Assembly: GCF_026241225.1 (NCBI RefSeq)
Contig: NZ_JAPFQP010000004.1
Location: forward strand, 372,001-436,000
Source of the DNA: Lentiprolixibacter aurantiacus
GTDB taxonomy: Bacteria > Bacteroidota > Bacteroidia > Flavobacteriales > Flavobacteriaceae
Reading direction: 5' to 3'
DNA length: 64,000 nucleotides
In this document: piece by piece, positions 1 to 8,684 of the stretch
Numbering within the stretch: position 1 is the first letter of the stretch
How the letters are laid out: the number at the start of each line of letters is the position of its first letter
The notes under the pieces: model-generated
Seen by the model: the letters and a program-made list of their open reading frames with translations, nothing else
Database searches by the model: none
Told to the model about the DNA's origin: nothing
Made by a program: the position numbers and the translations under genes

Positions 1-606
1 ACCCAGCACGGGAACCTGTGCATTTTTTGCCTTAATACCTTTAAAATGTGCGTCAAATTCTTCCGGACGGTTCTCGGCAAGGCTGATCAACCTGGACAAG
101 ATGCGGCTATCCTTTTTCACTAGGGCCTGTTCCAGGTTTTTGTGCTCACCAAGATTTAGTTCCGGAACGGGGAAGTCCGATTGAGATACCAGGTCGTTAA
201 TCATTCCCTGAAGTCCCATTTGCCTTCCATCGTCCGGAGAATATATGCGGGTAATACCGTAATCCATGAGGCTCCTGATTTCCTCAGGCAGGATTACACC
301 TCCACCTCCACCAAATATCCTGATATGACCGGCCCCCTTTTGCTGCAGCAGATCATACATATAACGGAAGTATTCATTATGCCCTCCCTGGTAGGAAGTC
401 ATCGCTATTGCATTGGCATCTTCCTGTATAGCACAATCCACAACCTCGGCCACACTACGGTCATGCCCCAGGTGAATCACTTCCACACCAGTGGACTGAA
501 TAATGCGGCGCATAATATTTATAGCGGCGTCATGTCCGTCAAAAAGTGAGGCTGCGGTAACAACTCTTACCTTATTCTTGGGCTTGTAGGGTTTAATTTG
601 CTCCAT
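1..606 (-). CDS. icmF: Fused isobutyryl-CoA mutase IcmF, N-terminal part (cut by window edge)
   Basis: The 202 visible codons begin at ATG 604-606 and stay open to the left edge, so only the N-terminus is seen. The sequence matches the B12-binding domain that opens IcmF proteins: a Rossmann-like fold with FDGHDAAI at residues 22-29, where His25 would be the lower axial cobalt ligand, then [14 protein letters not shown] and a glycine run IFGGGGG near residue 100. In the family this domain is followed by a MeaI-type GTPase chaperone and the acyl-CoA mutase domain, which should lie outside the window. The enzyme interconverts isobutyryl- and butyryl-CoA, or pivalyl- and isovaleryl-CoA, in the cytoplasm. 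A stand-alone methylmalonyl-CoA mutase is less likely because the B12 domain is N-terminal here. It is divergent from purU. Confidence 0.88.
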   Translation of the reverse strand, partial: MEQIKPYKPKNKVRVVTAASLFDGHDAAINIMRRIIQSTGVEVIHLGHDRSVAEVVDCAIQEDANAIAMTSYQGGHNEYFRYMYDLLQQKGAGHIRIFGGGGGVILPEEIRSLMDYGITRIYSPDDGRQMGLQGMINDLVSQSDFPVPELNLGEHKNLEQALVKKDSRILSRLISLAENRPEEFDAHFKGIKAKNAQVPVLG

Positions 607-746
607 CGTTAAAAAAAAGGCGGTTTCAGGCGTGCAATTTACGAAATATGCAAAAAATATTTCGATATGATTCGAATTTTATAAAAGTTTTGGGTCGTAA
701 AATCAAGGCTTTCAAAAACCTTAATTTTATCCCATATTCAAAAGGT

Positions 747-1598
747 TTGAAGGTCACTTTACATATACATTGCCCGGATCGACCCGGTATTATCAGAGCG
801 GTTACACAGTTCTTCCATCTCAGGGGAGGGAACATCCTCTATCTTGATCAGCATGTGGACCAGGAAGCCGGCGTATTTTTTATGCGACTGGAATGTGATT
901 TCGCACAAAATGACCCCGGACTTAGCATGCTGAAAGAGTCAATAGCCATTGAACTTGCCGAACAATACCATATGGAGTGGGACCTCTACCAGGAAGGCCT
1001 GCGTCCAAGAATGGCCATTTTTGTTTCCAAATACAATCATTGTCTTTATGATTTGCTAAGCCGTTTCCGTTCCGGGGAGCTGGAGGTAGACATTCCTTTT
1101 ATCATAAGCAATCATGAAGACCTCAGGCACATTGCTGATCAGTTCGATATCCCATATCACTGCATCCCGGTAAACAAGGTGAATAAGCACGAGGCTGAGA
1201 CACGGCAACTGGAATTGTTACAAAGCCATAAAGTAGATTTTGTAGTCCTTGCCCGTTATATGCAAATTGTAAGTCCGCTTTTGATCGGGGCTTACCCAAA
1301 CCGAATCATCAACATCCACCATTCGTTTCTCCCCGCATTTGCCGGTGCAAAGCCCTACCATGCTGCTTTTGAACGGGGGGTGAAAATAATCGGAGCCACC
1401 AGCCATTACGTAACAGAAGATCTGGATGCAGGCCCAATTATTGAGCAGGATGTAACTACCGTTTCGCACGTGCACACGGTCAGGGATTTTGTCTCCAAAG
1501 GCCGGGACCTTGAAAAGATAGTGCTGGCAACGGCGGTTAAACTCCATATCGCCCATAAAACGATGGTATACAACAACAAAACCGTTATCTTTTATTAG
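747..1598 (+). CDS. purU: Formyltetrahydrofolate deformylase
   Basis: PurU hydrolyses 10-formyl-THF to formate and THF, balancing the one-carbon pool and feeding formate-dependent purine synthesis. An N-terminal ACT domain (HIHCPDRPGII) precedes a formyltransferase-type domain with the expected Asn (FIISNHEDL), His (NIHHSFLPAF) and Asp (DAGPIIEQD) catalytic positions. The frame is open from an ATG at 648, but that would add 33 residues with no family resemblance. TTG 747-749 gives 283 residues, the usual length, and puts the ACT domain at the N-terminus, so I chose it. The ATG at 648 remains possible. It is divergent from icmF with a short gap, and 99 bp precede the next gene. Confidence 0.9.
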   Translation: MKVTLHIHCPDRPGIIRAVTQFFHLRGGNILYLDQHVDQEAGVFFMRLECDFAQNDPGLSMLKESIAIELAEQYHMEWDLYQEGLRPRMAIFVSKYNHCLYDLLSRFRSGELEVDIPFIISNHEDLRHIADQFDIPYHCIPVNKVNKHEAETRQLELLQSHKVDFVVLARYMQIVSPLLIGAYPNRIINIHHSFLPAFAGAKPYHAAFERGVKIIGATSHYVTEDLDAGPIIEQDVTTVSHVHTVRDFVSKGRDLEKIVLATAVKLHIAHKTMVYNNKTVIFY

Positions 1599-1653
1599 GC
1601 AATCCTGTTTTAGGTTGCATAATGTCAATCAGATTTTTTAAATTAAGCCTTTC

Positions 1654-1670
1654 GGAGGAATGCTTCCTCC
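1654..1670 (+). other. Perfect hairpin in the leader of the PfkB kinase gene
   Basis: GGAGGAA, loop TGC, TTCCTCC: a 7-bp perfect stem 27 bp before the ATG at 1698. No T tract follows, so it is not a standard intrinsic terminator. It could be a leader structure or a stabilising 3' end of the purU mRNA. Function is not known. Confidence 0.4.
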
Positions 1671-1697
1671 CATGAGTATAAACCGAAGTGCATATAG

Positions 1698-2666
1698 ATG
1701 ACCAAGATTGCCGTGCTAGGCCCCATACCAAGGGATACGATTTACACTTACAAGGATGAAATGATCCAAAAATACGGTTGTGTTACCCATCCTGTCATTG
1801 CCCTTTCCAAATTGCTGGGTAAAGAAGGAACGGTGATTCCGGTATCCCATGTACATCAGAAAGATTACAAGGGAATCCTGGAAGTTTTTGCACCTTATGA
1901 CAATATTGACACCCAATACGTGAGTGATGCAGATGACCGCGGCACGGTTATAGAATTGCGTTTTCTGGATCAGAACAACAGGCTGGAGAAACAAACGGCC
2001 TGCATGAAACCCATACTTCCTTCAGACGTAGCCGGTCTGGAAGATGCAGATGCCTATGTTTTTGTACCGATTACGGATTTTGAAATATCACTAAGCACCC
2101 TCAGGTACCTGAAGGAAAAAGGAAAAGGGACCATTATATTCGATGCACACGGGCCTACTTCTGCAATGAGTATTTCCGGGGAAAGGCATCGAAAATTCTG
2201 GGTAGACATGGACGAGTGGCTGCCTTATATTGATGTTCTAAAAATGAACCTGGAAGAATCCCAGGTATGCTGGTTTAAAAATGAATACGAGGCAGCCGAG
2301 ATGACCGGTTACGACGAAGAGAGTACAGAGCATCTCGATGATATGGCTGCTCACGTGCTCGAACACGGGGTGTCTTATTTCTACGTTACCCTTGATTCAC
2401 GTGGCTGTGTGATGTATTTCAAAGAAAATAATGAAGTGAAAAAGGAGTTTATTACCTCCGTATTCATGCAACATGTGATAGATACCACCGGTTGTGGAGA
2501 CTCGTTTGCAGGTGGACTGGCATTCGGATTTTCCAGGTTTGGTGATGCGATTAAAGCTGCGCAATATGCCAATACATTGGGAGCATTGCGTACACAGGGA
2601 AAAACATTTGAGGTGTTTAAAACCTTTGATGAAACCGCAAGGATTATCGCCGAACACTACAGTTAA
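1698..2666 (+). CDS. PfkB-family carbohydrate kinase
   Basis: This 322-residue cytoplasmic protein has the ribokinase/PfkB fold signature. The C-terminal motif DTTGCGDSFAGGLAFG near residue 265 holds the catalytic base Asp and the anion hole, and the N-terminal stretch VLGPIPRDT is the usual substrate-side strand. The family phosphorylates sugars, nucleosides or related alcohols with ATP. The substrate cannot be read from the sequence: there is no clear adenosine-kinase, fructokinase or ribokinase specificity motif. It sits alone between purU and a non-coding gap, with a perfect hairpin just upstream of its start. An intrinsic terminator lies about 250 bp downstream, so either it has a long 3' UTR or a separate small transcript lies between. 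Confidence 0.85.
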   Translation: MTKIAVLGPIPRDTIYTYKDEMIQKYGCVTHPVIALSKLLGKEGTVIPVSHVHQKDYKGILEVFAPYDNIDTQYVSDADDRGTVIELRFLDQNNRLEKQTACMKPILPSDVAGLEDADAYVFVPITDFEISLSTLRYLKEKGKGTIIFDAHGPTSAMSISGERHRKFWVDMDEWLPYIDVLKMNLEESQVCWFKNEYEAAEMTGYDEESTEHLDDMAAHVLEHGVSYFYVTLDSRGCVMYFKENNEVKKEFITSVFMQHVIDTTGCGDSFAGGLAFGFSRFGDAIKAAQYANTLGALRTQGKTFEVFKTFDETARIIAEHYS

Positions 2667-2709
2667 GCCACCATTCTAAAATTAATTTTGGTTAATATAT
2701 TGGTTGCAC

Positions 2710-2940
2710 TTGCAACCTATTCTGAGTTTTTACTAACTTTAATACGGAAATTCTTGTTAATTCCAAACAATAATTCCGATTTGGCCGCGTTGGGTTATTA
2801 AAAGCAAAAGATTACAATCAGCTAATATTCAGTTAACCTGGGTATAAAAAAGATAAAAGACCTTTACGGCAATTATTTGAGTTAGTATTTTTTGAGTTAG
2901 TTAGTTTGAAATCCCGACCACTGGTCGGGGTTTCTTTTTT
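2710..2940 (+). ncRNA. Putative small RNA gene with its own promoter and terminator
   Basis: This gap of 286 bp holds no convincing ORF. It has a Bacteroidota-like promoter, TTG at 2710-2712 and TAACTTTA (7 of 8 to TAnnTTTG) at 2734-2741, separated by 21 bp. A strong intrinsic terminator lies at 2913-2940. A start near 2748 would give an RNA of about 190 nt. Flavobacteria have structured RNAs of this size, such as 6S-like RNAs, but I cannot fold or search this one. It may instead be a 3' UTR of the kinase gene. Confidence 0.3.
2913..2940 (+). terminator. Intrinsic terminator
   Basis: CCCGACC, loop ACT, GGTCGGG followed by GTTTCTTTTTT. The T tract points to the plus strand. It ends whatever is transcribed from the gap after the PfkB kinase and also separates it from the convergent gene at 2953-3483. 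Confidence 0.8.
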
Positions 2941-2952
2941 AACCCGGTTAGA

Positions 2953-3483
2953 CTATTCTCCGGAAGGCGTTTTCTTCCTGTACAAGCCGTCAAAAGCAAC
3001 CTGAACAACATTCTCTCCCTGCAGGACTTCCCAGTGCTGCCGCACCGTTCCGTCAGGATTTGCCGTCCAGGTAATACGATTAATGTACATCCCCCCGTCT
3101 GGTCCTTTAAAGGCCTCGGAGGATAGGATCATTTGATTGCCGATTCTATTGCCATAAAGCTTAAGTTGTGTTCCGGCATTGTCTATCCACAACTGCTCCC
3201 ACTGCCCGCTGGTCTGATTGTAGTAGTTATAGCTTGTTCCCTTGAAATCTCTTTTAGCACTGGTCCATTTCTCCTGCAGGGCACATTTATCCTGAATTTT
3301 AGCAATTGTATTATAGCCTGCAACACTGCCATCCGGAAGAAATACTTCCCAATCACCGATCCAGAAATCGAAGGCCGAATGATTTTCCGTACAACAGGCA
3401 CAGTCCTTTTCCTGGGCCAATGCGAATTGAATGGAAAATAGAGCAAAGGACAGAATAAAGGATAAATGCAGTAGTGTTTTCAT
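2953..3483 (-). CDS. Secreted protein with DUF1579-like core
   Basis: The 176-residue protein starts with a clear Sec signal peptide (hydrophobic residues 3-21, cleavage after ALAQ at about 23), so it is probably periplasmic. After a CACC cysteine cluster it has FDFWIGDWEV, the hallmark of small calycin-like proteins of the DUF1579 group, followed by alternating beta strands with Trp and Gly (QWEQLWIDN, RITWTANPDG, RQHWEVLQG). This pattern suggests a small beta-barrel that binds a lipid or another hydrophobic ligand, but no function is established. It is a single-gene unit, convergent with the terminator at 2913-2940. Confidence 0.72.
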   Translation of the reverse strand: MKTLLHLSFILSFALFSIQFALAQEKDCACCTENHSAFDFWIGDWEVFLPDGSVAGYNTIAKIQDKCALQEKWTSAKRDFKGTSYNYYNQTSGQWEQLWIDNAGTQLKLYGNRIGNQMILSSEAFKGPDGGMYINRITWTANPDGTVRQHWEVLQGENVVQVAFDGLYRKKTPSGE

Positions 3484-3634
3484 GTTGTCTCGGGAGTTTT
3501 ATTAAATATACTTTTTTTAGTTCAAAGCAGGGGAATTCATCCCATTTACCCTCCGAAAAAGGATAATTAGACAAACTACCTGATTTTTAGTCATATAACC
3601 GCTATTCCGGTAATCCAAAAGCCATTTCTGAACG

Positions 3635-3642
3635 TATATTTG
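3635..3642 (+). promoter_or_regulatory. -7 box upstream of the small ORF at 3661
   Basis: TATATTTG is a perfect TAnnTTTG, the Bacteroidota -7 element, ending 18 bp before an ATG. No TTG is seen at the ideal -33 distance. Confidence 0.5.
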
Positions 3643-3660
3643 TAAGAAAAGGTATCTACT

Positions 3661-3852
3661 ATGAATGCACAGTTTTGTAAAGTTGGGGCTTCTAATAATG
3701 AAAGGACAAGAAATTATTATGGTAATGCCCTTGAAATCCAGATTCAGGTGTTTCAACAAAAGGCTGTTGCTCATCAGGGTACCCCCCTGCAGTCCTTTTT
3801 CGAAGGCAAGGTTGAAAAAATTCGGAAAATTTTAGAGCGCCGCGGGGCCTGA
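3661..3852 (+). CDS. Small hypothetical protein, 63 residues
   Basis: I do not recognise this product. Three things make it more than a chance ORF: a perfect TAnnTTTG box 18 bp upstream, a purine-rich ribosome-binding stretch (AAGAAAAGG) before the ATG, and a location that fills the gap between two minus-strand genes without overlap, ending 12 bp before pyrF. The protein is soluble, with a mixed polar N-terminal half and a strongly basic C-terminus (VEKIRKILERRGA) that could form an amphipathic helix. There is no signal peptide or membrane segment. On the other strand a competing ORF covers 3517-3774 but lacks any start signals I can see. Confidence 0.5.
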   Translation: MNAQFCKVGASNNERTRNYYGNALEIQIQVFQQKAVAHQGTPLQSFFEGKVEKIRKILERRGA

Positions 3853-3864
3853 TAAACTTTATGG

Positions 3865-4674
3865 CTAAAGATACGTGGCCATTTCTCGTTGCAGTTCCAT
3901 CGCTTTAGTCCTTGCGGCCTCTCCATAACCCCTTCCATTTGAGGCATATATTATACCCCTTGAAGAGTTAACGAGGAGGCCCACCTGTTTATTCATTCCA
4001 TGTTGACAAACTTCAGAAAGGCTACCCCCCTGTGCCCCTACTCCGGGAACCAGCAAAAAGTGATCCGGAACAATAGACCTTATTTCAGCCAGGAATTCTG
4101 CCTTGGTTGCTCCTACCACGTACATGAGATTCCCGGCATTCCTGTAAGACTTTGAAGTATTCAAAACCTGCTTGTAAAGCGCTTGGCCTTCCATATCCCT
4201 GGTTTGGAAATCAAAAGCCCCTGAGTTGGATGTAAGCGCCAGTAGTATGGTATGTTTATCTTGAAACTCAAGGAAAGGTTCCACAGAATCATGTCCCATA
4301 TAGGGTGCTACGGTAACTGCATCGAACTGCAGGTCTTCAAAGAATGCCCTGGCGTAGCGCTGTGCGGTATTCCCGATGTCCCCGCGTTTCGCATCGGCAA
4401 TGGTGAAAACTTCCGGGGCAGTCTGGTTCAGGTAATCGATTGTTTTTTGCAGGGACTTCCAGCCCCTGATACCATATGCCTCGTAAAAGGCGATATTGGG
4501 TTTAAAGGCCACCGCATAATCCTTCGTAGCGTCTATAATTCCCTTGTTAAATACAAATATGGGGTCTTCCTCGTCCAGCAGGTGTGGGGGAATTTTTTCC
4601 AGGTCGGTGTCCAGGCCCACACATAAAAAAGACTTTTTCTCGCGGATTTGTTGTTCCAGGAAGGCTGTTTTCAT
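3865..4674 (-). CDS. pyrF: Orotidine 5'-phosphate decarboxylase (type 2)
   Basis: PyrF decarboxylates OMP to UMP, the last step of de novo pyrimidine synthesis. The 269-residue length and the N-terminus ([10 protein letters not shown]) fit the type 2 class of larger bacterial OMP decarboxylases. The catalytic Asp-Lys-Asp array is in [16 protein letters not shown] near residues 90-105. The phosphate-binding end of the barrel shows VPGVGAQGG and [11 protein letters not shown]. The start is the ATG at 4672-4674, 8 bp after the prfA stop, so it is very likely co-transcribed with prfA. No unusual features. Confidence 0.95.
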   Translation of the reverse strand: MKTAFLEQQIREKKSFLCVGLDTDLEKIPPHLLDEEDPIFVFNKGIIDATKDYAVAFKPNIAFYEAYGIRGWKSLQKTIDYLNQTAPEVFTIADAKRGDIGNTAQRYARAFFEDLQFDAVTVAPYMGHDSVEPFLEFQDKHTILLALTSNSGAFDFQTRDMEGQALYKQVLNTSKSYRNAGNLMYVVGATKAEFLAEIRSIVPDHFLLVPGVGAQGGSLSEVCQHGMNKQVGLLVNSSRGIIYASNGRGYGEAARTKAMELQREMATYL

Positions 4675-4682
4675 AGGCTGCC

Positions 4683-5759
4683 TTAAAAGATCTCGGAGGC
4701 TTCCCTGAGCTTTTCAGTGTTCTCTACCAGCATCAATTCATCAATAATACGCTGGAGATCTCCATTTATAATGTTTTGTAAGTCGTAAAGGGTCAGTCCA
4801 ATCCTGTGGTCCGTAACCCGTCCCTGTGGATAATTATAGGTGCGTATTTTGGCCGAGCGATCCCCACTGCTAACCTGAGAATTACGCTTGGCAGCATCTT
4901 CTTCCTGCTTCTTTGCCAGCTCCATGTCGTACAGGCGGGAACGCAACACCTTAAAGGCCTTATCCTTGTTCTTATGCTGTGATTTCTCATCCTGGCATTG
5001 TGCCACCAGACCTGTTGGAATATGGGTTAGGCGCACCGCGCTGTAGGTAGTATTCACGGATTGACCACCAGGACCTGAAGAACAGAAATAATCAATGCGC
5101 ACGTCCTTGGGGTCTATCTGAACATCGAAATCTTCGGCCTCCGGCAAAACCATTACCGTTGCCGCACTGGTGTGCACCCGGCCCTGTGTTTCTGTCTGGG
5201 GAACACGCTGAACCCTGTGCACTCCTGCTTCAAACTTCAATGTCCCGTAAACATCTTCACCACTCACTTCAAAGTGGATTTCCTTGTAACCCCCGCTGGT
5301 GCCCTCGCTGAGATCGATAATATTGGTCTTCCAGCCTTTGGATTCGCAATACTTTGCGTACATGCGATAGAGATCACCGGCAAAAATACTGGCTTCGTCC
5401 CCTCCGGTTCCCGCACGGATCTCCATAACCACATCCTTGGCATCCTCTGGATCTTTAGGGATAAGCAGGAGTTTGATTTCTTCTTCCAGGGCGGGCAGGG
5501 CCTCTTTGGCTTCTTCCAACTGCATTTTGGCCATTTCCAGCATCTCCGCATCACTACCATCTGATATGATTTCTTCGGCCTCCTTTATATTGTTAGTGAG
5601 TTCAATGTAGTAATCGCGCTTATCCATCAGCACTTTCAGATCTTTATATTCCTTGTTAAGCTGGATATACCGCTTCTGGTCCGAAATCACATCCGGTTGA
5701 ATTATAAGATCACTGACCTCATCAAAACGTTGTTTTACAATATTTAATTTATCTAGCAT
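4683..5759 (-). CDS. prfA: Peptide chain release factor 1
   Basis: RF1 recognises UAA and UAG stop codons and triggers peptidyl-tRNA hydrolysis on the ribosome. The 358-residue protein shows the anticodon-like PxT motif as PQT in [19 protein letters not shown]. The catalytic GGQ loop is in [17 protein letters not shown] near residues 225-240. RF2 would have SPF instead of PxT, so the call is RF1 and not RF2. The full domain 1 helical region is present. It is upstream of pyrF with an 8-bp gap. A CGAAGTTA sequence, one mismatch from a minus-strand -7 box, lies about 20 bp before the start. prmC (hemK) is not adjacent. Confidence 0.96.
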   Translation of the reverse strand: MLDKLNIVKQRFDEVSDLIIQPDVISDQKRYIQLNKEYKDLKVLMDKRDYYIELTNNIKEAEEIISDGSDAEMLEMAKMQLEEAKEALPALEEEIKLLLIPKDPEDAKDVVMEIRAGTGGDEASIFAGDLYRMYAKYCESKGWKTNIIDLSEGTSGGYKEIHFEVSGEDVYGTLKFEAGVHRVQRVPQTETQGRVHTSAATVMVLPEAEDFDVQIDPKDVRIDYFCSSGPGGQSVNTTYSAVRLTHIPTGLVAQCQDEKSQHKNKDKAFKVLRSRLYDMELAKKQEEDAAKRNSQVSSGDRSAKIRTYNYPQGRVTDHRIGLTLYDLQNIINGDLQRIIDELMLVENTEKLREASEIF

Positions 5760-5854
5760 GTGCCTGAAGCTTATTCTGCGAAGTTACGATTTTTCACAGG
5801 GAAAGGAAAAGCGAAAGCTGATTTGGCAGGGCTGCAGGGGTTCTGAAAAAAGCC

Positions 5855-6856
5855 CTAGGGATTCAGCATCTTTAATCCCATACTGGAAGTGAGTTCTCCG
5901 AAATTATCGATAATGATCACCTCGGTATCCCCAAGCTGGTTGATCAGATGCAGCCCCTCCTCCTTGCCGAGGATATGAATGGCAGTTGCCAGCGCATCGC
6001 ACAATTCCGCACTTTGCCCGAATACAATTACGCGTATTATTTCCGTAACGGGGTAACCGGTTGCCGGGTTTATTAAATGGGAATAGCGTTTGCCATTGAA
6101 GGTCAGAAATTTATCGAACCTCCCGCTAATGGATGCGGAAGATTCTATGAGTGGTACCCAGGTAAAGATCCGGTTCTTCCCCAGCGGATTAGCTACCCCC
6201 AGCAACCACTTCTCGCCATTTACCCTGGTACCCCACGCAGTAACATCTCCTGCGGCATTGATAAAGCCTGAACTGATCTGCTTGGAAATAAGGAGCTCTT
6301 TGGCACGGTCTGCTGCGTATCCTTTGCCTATGGCCCCAAATCCCAGCTTCATTCCCTTCTCCGGCAGGTATACCGTAAATTCGTCCCGGTTGAGCTCTAT
6401 CTTTTCATAGCCTATCCTGGAAACCGCCTGTCTAATCCTTTCCGGGGAAGGAAACTTTTCCATATCCTCATTAAATTTCCAGACATCGTCCAGGACTGCA
6501 TAGGTAAGGTCAAAGGCTCCATTGGTGATCTCGGATATCTGAATGGATCGTTCCAGCAAAGAGAATAGTTCCCTACTAACGCGAACCGGCTGAATACCGG
6601 CATTCTGGTTGATCAAGGAAGTTTCAGATTCAGGGTCCCAGGACGAGATCATCCGTTCAATGCGCCTTATTTCATCAACGGCCTCCTGAATGCTGATGTA
6701 ACCGATATCTTCATTAGGAGCAATGACCGTAATTTCAAAAGGACTGCCCATCAGGGTAAGCGACTGCTTTACCGCAACCCACTGGTTATGCTGTTCATCA
6801 CTCCCGAAGAAGGTGAAGCATGAAAGGAACAACAGCAGGGCAGTTCTCACAGCCAT
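5855..6856 (-). CDS. apbE: FAD:protein FMN transferase
   Basis: ApbE attaches FMN covalently to a Thr or Ser in partner proteins such as NqrB, NqrC and RnfG, on the outer face of the inner membrane. The 333-residue protein has an N-terminal hydrophobic segment (residues 3-17) for export. It then shows MGSPFEI, FDLTYAVLDDVWKF, the flavin-binding stretch FGAIGKGYAADRA, INAAGDVTAWG and the closing DALATAIHILG. The start ATG is at 6854-6856. It lies 48 bp downstream of a Rieske-type gene on the same strand, so the two probably form an operon for extracytoplasmic electron transfer. The likely flavinylation target is not in this window: I see no matching acceptor motif in the Rieske protein. Confidence 0.92.
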   Translation of the reverse strand: MAVRTALLLFLSCFTFFGSDEQHNQWVAVKQSLTLMGSPFEITVIAPNEDIGYISIQEAVDEIRRIERMISSWDPESETSLINQNAGIQPVRVSRELFSLLERSIQISEITNGAFDLTYAVLDDVWKFNEDMEKFPSPERIRQAVSRIGYEKIELNRDEFTVYLPEKGMKLGFGAIGKGYAADRAKELLISKQISSGFINAAGDVTAWGTRVNGEKWLLGVANPLGKNRIFTWVPLIESSASISGRFDKFLTFNGKRYSHLINPATGYPVTEIIRVIVFGQSAELCDALATAIHILGKEEGLHLINQLGDTEVIIIDNFGELTSSMGLKMLNP

Positions 6857-6904
6857 AGGATTTGGGATAATAAAATTGCTACTGTAAACCAGGCAGTACC
6901 CGGA

Positions 6905-7333
6905 TTAATCAAATACCCTCAGGATATTTCCATTGAGCTCGGTATTGAATATTTTAAGCGGGTTACTCGTAATGGTATTCAGCGGGGTCCCGTTCTGGTC
7001 AAATTCAGATCCATGGGTAAAACAGCGGAAGAAACCTCCATTTTCGGCAATAAAACGCACCTGATCTGTTTGCTGGTGGCTACAGATCTGGCTGGCGGCA
7101 ACAAAATTCCCTTCCAGGTTTTTCACTACAACCACATCGTTCTTCAGGATAAAATCACCATTATTCTGGAGGTTTGCACCCTCCGCAGAATTGAGGTCAA
7201 TAGTAAAATCAACCCCCTCGGGCACGGGGTTTTCCCCTCCATTACCATCTTTGGAACAGCCCTGAATACTGGGAAACGTAAGGGCAAACGCCGCTCCGGC
7301 TCCGAGGGTTCTTAAAAATGCTTTCCTTTCCAT
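6905..7333 (-). CDS. Exported Rieske [2Fe-2S] domain protein
   Basis: The cluster motif is complete: CSH, 17 residues, then CFTH (CxHx17CxxH), giving two Cys and two His ligands for a 2Fe-2S cluster. I chose the ATG at 7331-7333, giving 142 residues; an upstream start at 7360 would add nine residues with no signal character. From this start the N-terminus reads ERKAFLRTLGAGAAFAL, which resembles a Tat signal (RK in place of RR), and then SIQGC, a possible lipobox. Tat export would fit a protein that folds around its cluster in the cytoplasm. It is a short ferredoxin-like domain without other enzyme domains, and apbE follows 48 bp later. Its role is inferred to be electron transfer; partners are unknown. 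Confidence 0.82.
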   Translation of the reverse strand: MERKAFLRTLGAGAAFALTFPSIQGCSKDGNGGENPVPEGVDFTIDLNSAEGANLQNNGDFILKNDVVVVKNLEGNFVAASQICSHQQTDQVRFIAENGGFFRCFTHGSEFDQNGTPLNTITSNPLKIFNTELNGNILRVFD

Positions 7334-7424
7334 AACATCAGTTTTTATTTCACAATACAATTCCTGCCCTTAACTTAAGGGTTCTGTATTATCAAAAACG
7401 ATTGAAATGGGGTATTCGTATACC

Positions 7425-8603
7425 CTAATAGGAAAAGGTTCCGAAGGGGCTTTTTATGGTCAGTTTTTTACTGCTGGCCTCTTCTACCCTACCAACAATG
7501 CGCCCTGGAATTCCAAATGATTCAGCAATGGCAATAAGTTCGTCTGCGATAGCCTCAGGGACATAGAGCTCCATGCGGTGGCCACAATTGAACACCTGGT
7601 ACATTTCCCGCCATGGCGTTCCTGATTCTTTCTGTATGAGCGAGAACAGCGGCGGTATCGGGAACAGGTTATCCTTAATCACATGCAAATCCTCAATGAA
7701 GTGCAATATCTTGGTCTGCGCACCACCACTGCAATGCACCATCCCATGGATCTGATCGGCAGCAAATTCCTCCAGGATTTTTTTGATCACCGGTGCATAA
7801 GTTCGGGTAGGCGAAAGCACCAATTTACCGGCATCCAGAGGCGCTCCGGCAACCGGATCCGTAAGTTTAACACTACCGGAGTAAACCAGCTCTTCAGGGA
7901 CTGCATGGTCAAAACTTTCGGGATACTTTTCAGCCAGGTATTTGGAGAATACATCGTGCCTGGCAGAGGTAAGCCCATTGCTGCCCATGCCACCATTGTA
8001 ATCATGCTCGTAGGTAGCCTTGCCAAAAGATGCAAGGCCTACAATTACATCCCCGGCCTGAATATTGGCATTGTCTATAACCTCACTGCGCTTCATACGG
8101 GCCGTTACCGTTGAATCCACTATTATGGTACGCACAAGGTCTCCCACATCGGCGGTCTCACCACCAGTGGAATGTATCTCAATTCCGTATTTCGATAGGT
8201 CGGATATCAATTCTTCCGTACCCTGGATGATGGCCCGAATCACCTCCCCCGGGATCAGGTTCTTATTCCGGCCTATAGTTGAAGATAAAAGGATATTTGA
8301 AGTAGCCCCCACGCAGATCAGGTCGTCAATATTCATGATGAGTGCGTCCTGGGCTATGCCCTTCCAGACAGATAAGTCCCCGGTCTCCTTCCAGTACATG
8401 TACGCCAGGGAGGATTTAGTCCCTGCCCCATCAGCATGCATCACCAGGCAATGGTTGCTATCGCCTGTGAGATAATCCGGAACGATTTTACAAAAAGCCC
8501 TGGGAAACAAGCCTTTATCGATGCCTTCGATGGCTTCATGCACTTCTTCTTTAGAGGCTGATACACCCCTTTTACTATATCGTTCACTGGCGGATGATCC
8601 CAT
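7425..8603 (-). CDS. purM: Phosphoribosylformylglycinamidine cyclo-ligase (AIR synthetase)
   Basis: PurM closes the imidazole ring of FGAM with ATP to make AIR, the fifth step of purine synthesis. The 392-residue protein is the longer form usual in Bacteroidota. It shows YSKRGVS near the N-terminus, the ATP-grip HADGAGTKSSLAYMYW, MNIDDLICVGA, and STGGETADVGDLVRT, all characteristic of the PurM/PurL superfamily. The start is ATG at 8601-8603. CAAAAATA at 8620-8627 reads as a perfect TAnnTTTG box on the minus strand 17 bp upstream, so the leader is very short. It is a single gene, not linked here to purL or purN. Confidence 0.95.
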   Translation of the reverse strand: MGSSASERYSKRGVSASKEEVHEAIEGIDKGLFPRAFCKIVPDYLTGDSNHCLVMHADGAGTKSSLAYMYWKETGDLSVWKGIAQDALIMNIDDLICVGATSNILLSSTIGRNKNLIPGEVIRAIIQGTEELISDLSKYGIEIHSTGGETADVGDLVRTIIVDSTVTARMKRSEVIDNANIQAGDVIVGLASFGKATYEHDYNGGMGSNGLTSARHDVFSKYLAEKYPESFDHAVPEELVYSGSVKLTDPVAGAPLDAGKLVLSPTRTYAPVIKKILEEFAADQIHGMVHCSGGAQTKILHFIEDLHVIKDNLFPIPPLFSLIQKESGTPWREMYQVFNCGHRMELYVPEAIADELIAIAESFGIPGRIVGRVEEASSKKLTIKSPFGTFSY

Positions 8604-8684
8604 GGCAGATGTTTAGCCACAAAAATAGGAAACCTGGCATAGAATTACAGGAAACTTACAGTTTATATGTGCTGGACTCTACTG

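Noticed and set aside
648-746. N-terminal extension of purU
   Set aside because: The 33 residues have no ACT-domain or family resemblance; a TTG at 747 gives the standard length.
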